From assembly GCF_018130065.1 (NCBI RefSeq), contig NZ_JAFCME010000019.1:1-64000 (forward strand): a stretch of DNA of 64,000 bases, written 5' to 3'. The notes under the pieces were generated by a model. The model was not told the DNA's origin and searched no databases. It saw only the letters and a program-made list of their open reading frames with translations. Both the position numbers and the translations under genes were made by a program. Positions 60,811-64,000 of this stretch are shown here, one piece after another. Positions within the stretch are counted from its first letter, which is position 1. Every line of letters starts with the position of its first letter. The DNA comes from Bradyrhizobium sp. AUGA SZCCT0158. GTDB lineage: Bacteria; Pseudomonadota; Alphaproteobacteria; Rhizobiales; Xanthobacteraceae.

Positions 60811-61660
60811 TCGAACCTTCGCGCCGAGCCGCATGCTGATTTATCTCGTCGTTTCGCTGATCGCGGCGGCGTGGCTCGTACCACTGATCGTCGTCGTGCT
60901 GAATTCGCTGCGCAGCAATGAGGAAATCGTCCAGACCTCGATGATCGGCTGGCCGCGGCAGTGGGCCTTTGGCAACTACCTCACAGCCTGGTCCGACTTC
61001 TGCTTGGCGCAGACCTGTGTCGGCATCCGCCCCTACATGTTGAACTCCGCGCTCGTCACCATTCCGGCGACGATCTTCTCCACCCTGCTTGGTGCGGTCG
61101 CCGGTTACGCGGTTTCGCTCTGGCGCTTTCGCGGCGACAACTGGATCTACGGCATCGTCACGCTGGGCATCTTCCTGCCGCAACAGATGCGCTTGCTGCC
61201 CTGGACCATCGTGTTGCGCGATACGGGCCTGATGAACACGCTAACGGGCCTGGTGCTGATCCACACGATCCAGGGACTCTCCTTTACCGTCTTGTTCTGC
61301 CGGAACTACTACGTTGCCATCCCGCAGGAGTTGATCAGGGCCGCGCGCATCGATGGCGCGGGGTTCTTTCGCATTTTCTGGCGCATCATTCTCCCACTCT
61401 CGCCGCCCATCCTGGTTGTCACCGTGATCTGGCAGTTCACGCATATCTGGAACGAGTTCCTCTATGGCGTGACATTCACGACCGGCCAACAGCAACCGGT
61501 CACCGCCGCGCTGATCGCGCTCTCGGCCGCGGTCGCCGATATCCCGCATCATGGCGTGCAAAGCGCCGCGGTGATGATCGCGGCCCTGCCTACCCTGTTG
61601 ATCTATCTGATCGGTGGCAAATACTTCGTACGCGGCCTTACCGCCGGCGCCGTGAAATGA
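60803..61660 (+). CDS. Sugar ABC transporter permease (MalG/UgpE type)
   Basis: The 285-residue permease has six predicted helices. The EAA motif is RAARIDGAGFFRIFWRIILPLSPPILVV. The segment GQQQPVTAALIALSAAVADIPHHGVQSAAVMIAALPTLLIYL and KYFVRGLTAGAVK at the end match the second permease of CUT1-type transporters. It overlaps the previous gene by 8 bases, and its stop codon is the start of a duplicated ribosome site. Confidence 0.92.
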   Translation: MRDRTFAPSRMLIYLVVSLIAAAWLVPLIVVVLNSLRSNEEIVQTSMIGWPRQWAFGNYLTAWSDFCLAQTCVGIRPYMLNSALVTIPATIFSTLLGAVAGYAVSLWRFRGDNWIYGIVTLGIFLPQQMRLLPWTIVLRDTGLMNTLTGLVLIHTIQGLSFTVLFCRNYYVAIPQELIRAARIDGAGFFRIFWRIILPLSPPILVVTVIWQFTHIWNEFLYGVTFTTGQQQPVTAALIALSAAVADIPHHGVQSAAVMIAALPTLLIYLIGGKYFVRGLTAGAVK

Positions 61661-61687
61661 AGGGGAAGTCATTGAAGGGGAAGTCAT
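61658..61687 (+). promoter_or_regulatory. Tandem duplication of the ATPase ribosome-binding site
   Basis: TGAAGGGGAAGTCAT occurs exactly twice in a row (61658-61672 and 61673-61687). The first copy contains the permease TGA stop and runs into ATT; the second places AAGGGG 6 bases before the ATG of the ATPase gene. Because the unit is 15 bases, the ATT (61671-61673) is in frame with the ATG. Confidence 0.8.
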
Positions 61688-62801
61688 GGCAGCGTTGAGC
61701 ATCCGTGCCCTGTCGAAGCGGTACGCCAATCTGGAAGTGTTGAAGGGGATCGACCTCGACATCGAGAGCGGTGAATTCACCGTGCTGGTCGGGCCATCCG
61801 GCTGCGGAAAATCCACCCTGCTCAACATCGTGGCCGGGCTGGACCGTCCCAGCGCGGGGACCGTGGAAATCGGCGGACGGGTCGTCAACGACATCGCGCC
61901 AAAGGACCGCGACATCGCGATGGTGTTCCAGTCCTATGCACTATATCCGTCGATGACGGTGCGCCAGAACATCACCTTCGGCATGGAATGTCGCCATGTT
62001 CCAAAAGCCGAGCAGGAAAAGGCGCTGGCCAATGTCGCCCGCCTGCTGCAGATCGAGCCGCTGCTCGGCCGCAAGCCGTCGCAATTGTCCGGCGGCCAGC
62101 GCCAGCGCGTGGCGATGGGCCGCGCCCTGGTGCGCGATCCCCTGCTGTTCCTGTTCGACGAACCGCTCTCCAATCTCGACGCCAAACTGCGCGTCGAGAT
62201 GCGGATGGAGATCAAGCGGCTGCACCAGCGCATCGGCGCGACGATCGTCTATGTCACCCACGACCAGATCGAGGCGATGACGATGGCAACAAGGATCGCC
62301 GTCATGCATCACGGCGAGGTGCAGCAATTCGCCGATCCGGATACGGTGTACCGCTACCCGGCCAATTTGTTCGTCGCCCGCTTCATGGGCTCGCCGCCCA
62401 TGAACACGATGCCGGCGCGGCTGGTGGCTGATGATGGCGGGCCGGTGGTGGTGATCGGCGCCGGGCGGCCCGACGAGGTCCGCCTTCGCCTGCAGGGATA
62501 CGACGCGGCCGCGGCCTTTGTCGGCCGCGACGTGGTGCTGGGGATCAGGCCGGAATGCATTGCCGAGGGCAGCCGCAGTTTTTCGGGCGCATCGGGCGCA
62601 CCGATCGTCGTCCAAGCGCCGGTCGAGATGGTCGAGCCCACCGGCGCGGAGACCATCGTGTTGCTGCGGCTCGGCGGTGAGCAGGTGCTGGCGCGCATCT
62701 CGCCGGACATCAGGCCCGAGCCCGGTAAGCTTGCCGCCTTCGCGCTGGACACGCGTCGGATTTGCCTGTTTGACCCGGTGACGGAGCGTCTGATCGCATG
62801 A
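61686..62801 (+). CDS. Sugar ABC transporter ATPase (UgpC/MsmX type)
   Basis: The 371-residue ATPase has Walker A GPSGCGKST, signature LSGGQRQRVAMGRALVR, Walker B LFLFDEPLSNLDAKLR and H-loop YVTHDQIEAMT. The C-terminal domain (about 240-371) is a TOBE/OB-fold domain (GIRPECI, ARLVADDGG). It drives the sugar importer. The ATG is preceded by a duplicated AAGGGG. The stop overlaps the next SDR gene by 4 bases. Confidence 0.94.
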   Translation: MAALSIRALSKRYANLEVLKGIDLDIESGEFTVLVGPSGCGKSTLLNIVAGLDRPSAGTVEIGGRVVNDIAPKDRDIAMVFQSYALYPSMTVRQNITFGMECRHVPKAEQEKALANVARLLQIEPLLGRKPSQLSGGQRQRVAMGRALVRDPLLFLFDEPLSNLDAKLRVEMRMEIKRLHQRIGATIVYVTHDQIEAMTMATRIAVMHHGEVQQFADPDTVYRYPANLFVARFMGSPPMNTMPARLVADDGGPVVVIGAGRPDEVRLRLQGYDAAAAFVGRDVVLGIRPECIAEGSRSFSGASGAPIVVQAPVEMVEPTGAETIVLLRLGGEQVLARISPDIRPEPGKLAAFALDTRRICLFDPVTERLIA

Positions 62802-63565
62802 CCCACGCCCTTTACCCTAGCCTTGCGGGTCGCGTCGTGTTGATCACCGGAGGCGCCAGCGGCATCGGCGCCGCGTTCGTGCGGGCATTCGCCGCACAAA
62901 AGACCCGTGTCGCGTTCCTCGACATCGACGCCGCCGCCGGCGAAGCGTTGGTACGCGAGGTAACGGACGCATCCGGCTCGGCGCCGCTGTTCGTGCCTTG
63001 CGACTTGCTGGATATCGACGCCTTGCGCGCTGCAATGGAGCAGGTCCGCGCCGCGCTCGGCGATACCGCGGTGCTGGTCAACAACGCCGCCAACGATCAG
63101 CGCCAGGTGCTTTCAGAGGTGTCGCCTGAAGAATTCGACTGGTCGATCGCCGTCAACCTCAAGCACGTTTTCTTTGCCGCACAGGCCGTGGTGCCGCAGA
63201 TGCAGGCGCTGGGCGGCGGTTCGATCATCAACATGTCGTCCGTGGCATGGAAGCGCGGCGCACCGGGGCTGCCGGTCTACGCGGCGGCAAAGGCGGCGAT
63301 TGTCGGCTTCACCAATTCCCTGGCCCGGTCGGTTGGACCTGATCGCATTCGCGTCAACGCCATCGCACCCGGGATGGTGATCACCGAGCGCCAGCGCCGG
63401 CTGTGGTATCCTGACGAGCAGAAGATCGCCGAGCTACGCACGCGTCAGGATATTCCCGACGCGGTGACGCCCGACGACATCGCGCGCATGGCATTGTTTT
63501 TGGCGTCCGACGAAAGCAGCCGAATTACGCGCCAGTGCTTCACGGTCGATGCCGGCCTAGGTTAG
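62798..63565 (+). CDS. Short-chain dehydrogenase of aldose-dehydrogenase type
   Basis: The 255-residue SDR starts MTHALYPSLAGRVVLITGGASGIGA, very close to the start of XylB-type aldose dehydrogenases, with NNAANDQR and the catalytic Ser-Tyr-Lys in NMSSVAWKRGAPGLPVYAAAK. It overlaps the transporter ATPase gene by 4 bases, so it is part of the transport operon. It may oxidise the imported sugar or a later intermediate. It resembles the SDR at 56285-57043 but the middle of the protein differs. Confidence 0.87.
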   Translation: MTHALYPSLAGRVVLITGGASGIGAAFVRAFAAQKTRVAFLDIDAAAGEALVREVTDASGSAPLFVPCDLLDIDALRAAMEQVRAALGDTAVLVNNAANDQRQVLSEVSPEEFDWSIAVNLKHVFFAAQAVVPQMQALGGGSIINMSSVAWKRGAPGLPVYAAAKAAIVGFTNSLARSVGPDRIRVNAIAPGMVITERQRRLWYPDEQKIAELRTRQDIPDAVTPDDIARMALFLASDESSRITRQCFTVDAGLG

Positions 63566-63579
63566 CAGGAGACAAAGAC

Positions 63580-64000
63580 ATGGCAGGCATTCTTGATCGC
63601 AAGGTGGCGCTGGTAACGGGCGGCGCTTCGGGCATCGGACGGGCGACGTCGCTGGCAATGGCGCGCGAGGGTGCGCGGGTGGCGGTGGCCGACCGCACCG
63701 AGGAGAACGCGGCCGGGACCGTCGCCCTGATCAATGCGGCCGGCGGTCAGGCGATTGCGATCGGCGGCGACGTCACCGCGGAAGCCGACGTTGCCGCCAT
63801 GGTCGCGCGCACCGTGGCGGCCTATGGACGGATCGACTGCGCCTTCAACAATGCCGGCGTTGCCGGAGGATCGGTTGGCCCCGGACGCCAGCGCCTGCAC
63901 GAACTCAGCCAGATCTCGTTCGACACCATGCTCGCGATCAACCTCACCGGCGTGTGGCTCTGCATGAAGCACGAGATCGTGCAGATGCTGGCGCAAGGCG
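63580..64000 (+). CDS. Short-chain dehydrogenase, cut by the window end
   Basis: The reading frame begins at the ATG at 63580, with AGGAGA 7 bases upstream and 14 bases after the previous stop. The 140 residues present carry the classical SDR cofactor loop VTGGASGIGRA and NNAG (in AFNNAGVAGG). The catalytic Tyr-Lys would be beyond the edge. It starts MAGILDRKVALVTGG, the common glucose/3-oxoacyl dehydrogenase pattern, so it is not XylB-type. It is probably the next step after the SDR just upstream. Confidence 0.9.
   Translation, partial: MAGILDRKVALVTGGASGIGRATSLAMAREGARVAVADRTEENAAGTVALINAAGGQAIAIGGDVTAEADVAAMVARTVAAYGRIDCAFNNAGVAGGSVGPGRQRLHELSQISFDTMLAINLTGVWLCMKHEIVQMLAQG

Overview
The window is GC-rich chromosomal DNA of an alphaproteobacterium, most likely Bradyrhizobium or a close relative. 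The evidence is a RegS/RegR redox two-component pair, an intracellular PHB depolymerase with a cysteine nucleophile, GlnD, an IspG of alphaproteobacterial type, many HAAT and TRAP transporters, and several families of intergenic palindromic repeats that I associate with Bradyrhizobium genomes. I found no tRNA, rRNA, CRISPR array, integrase or transposase. About 60 protein genes are supported. The last one runs off the right edge.

Layout. 1-550: a multicopy-type intergenic element and palindromes. 0.5-9.9 kb: a TauD-type dioxygenase, ispG, a rhodanese, a DMT permease, zur, a marR-emrA-emrB efflux operon and a second DMT permease. 10-29.8 kb: a large catabolic island. On the minus strand, reading from 23.6 to 10.0 kb, come dctPQM (TRAP transporter), a type II dehydroquinase, an uncharacterised 217-aa protein, a TIM-barrel protein, a LysR regulator, a shikimate/quinate dehydrogenase homologue, a five-gene HAAT/Liv ABC transporter and a tannase/feruloyl-esterase homologue. 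A GntR regulator and a KstD-like flavoprotein follow on the plus strand. They converge on pcaH-pcaG, a third intradiol dioxygenase and pcaF.

30-38 kb: mutS, small membrane proteins, a tandem GrlR-like protein, OsmC and an SsuABC-like nitrate/sulfonate-type importer. 38-50.5 kb: glnD, an ogt/ada-alkA repair pair, a thioesterase, an orphan HAAT binding protein, a PBP1a and a YgjP-like metallopeptidase. 50.8-56 kb: phaZ, an ABC-2 exporter and regS-regR. 56.3-64 kb: a sugar locus with a XylB-like SDR, a divergent ROK regulator, a four-gene sugar ABC importer and two more SDR genes.

How the genes work together. The catabolic island can be read as a route that takes up a plant alicyclic or aromatic ester, cleaves it with the tannase-family enzyme, oxidises the alicyclic acid (AroE homologue), dehydrates it twice (AroQ homologue, then the TIM-barrel protein) to protocatechuate, opens the ring with PcaHG and thiolyses with PcaF. 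Two observations argue against plain quinate catabolism. The dehydroquinase differs from the family at positions that normally contact the substrate. A KstD-like dehydrogenase, a third intradiol dioxygenase and an unknown protein also sit in the same locus. This island is the best candidate here for an undescribed pathway. The sugar locus looks like a second unit, for ABC uptake and SDR oxidation of an aldose under ROK control.
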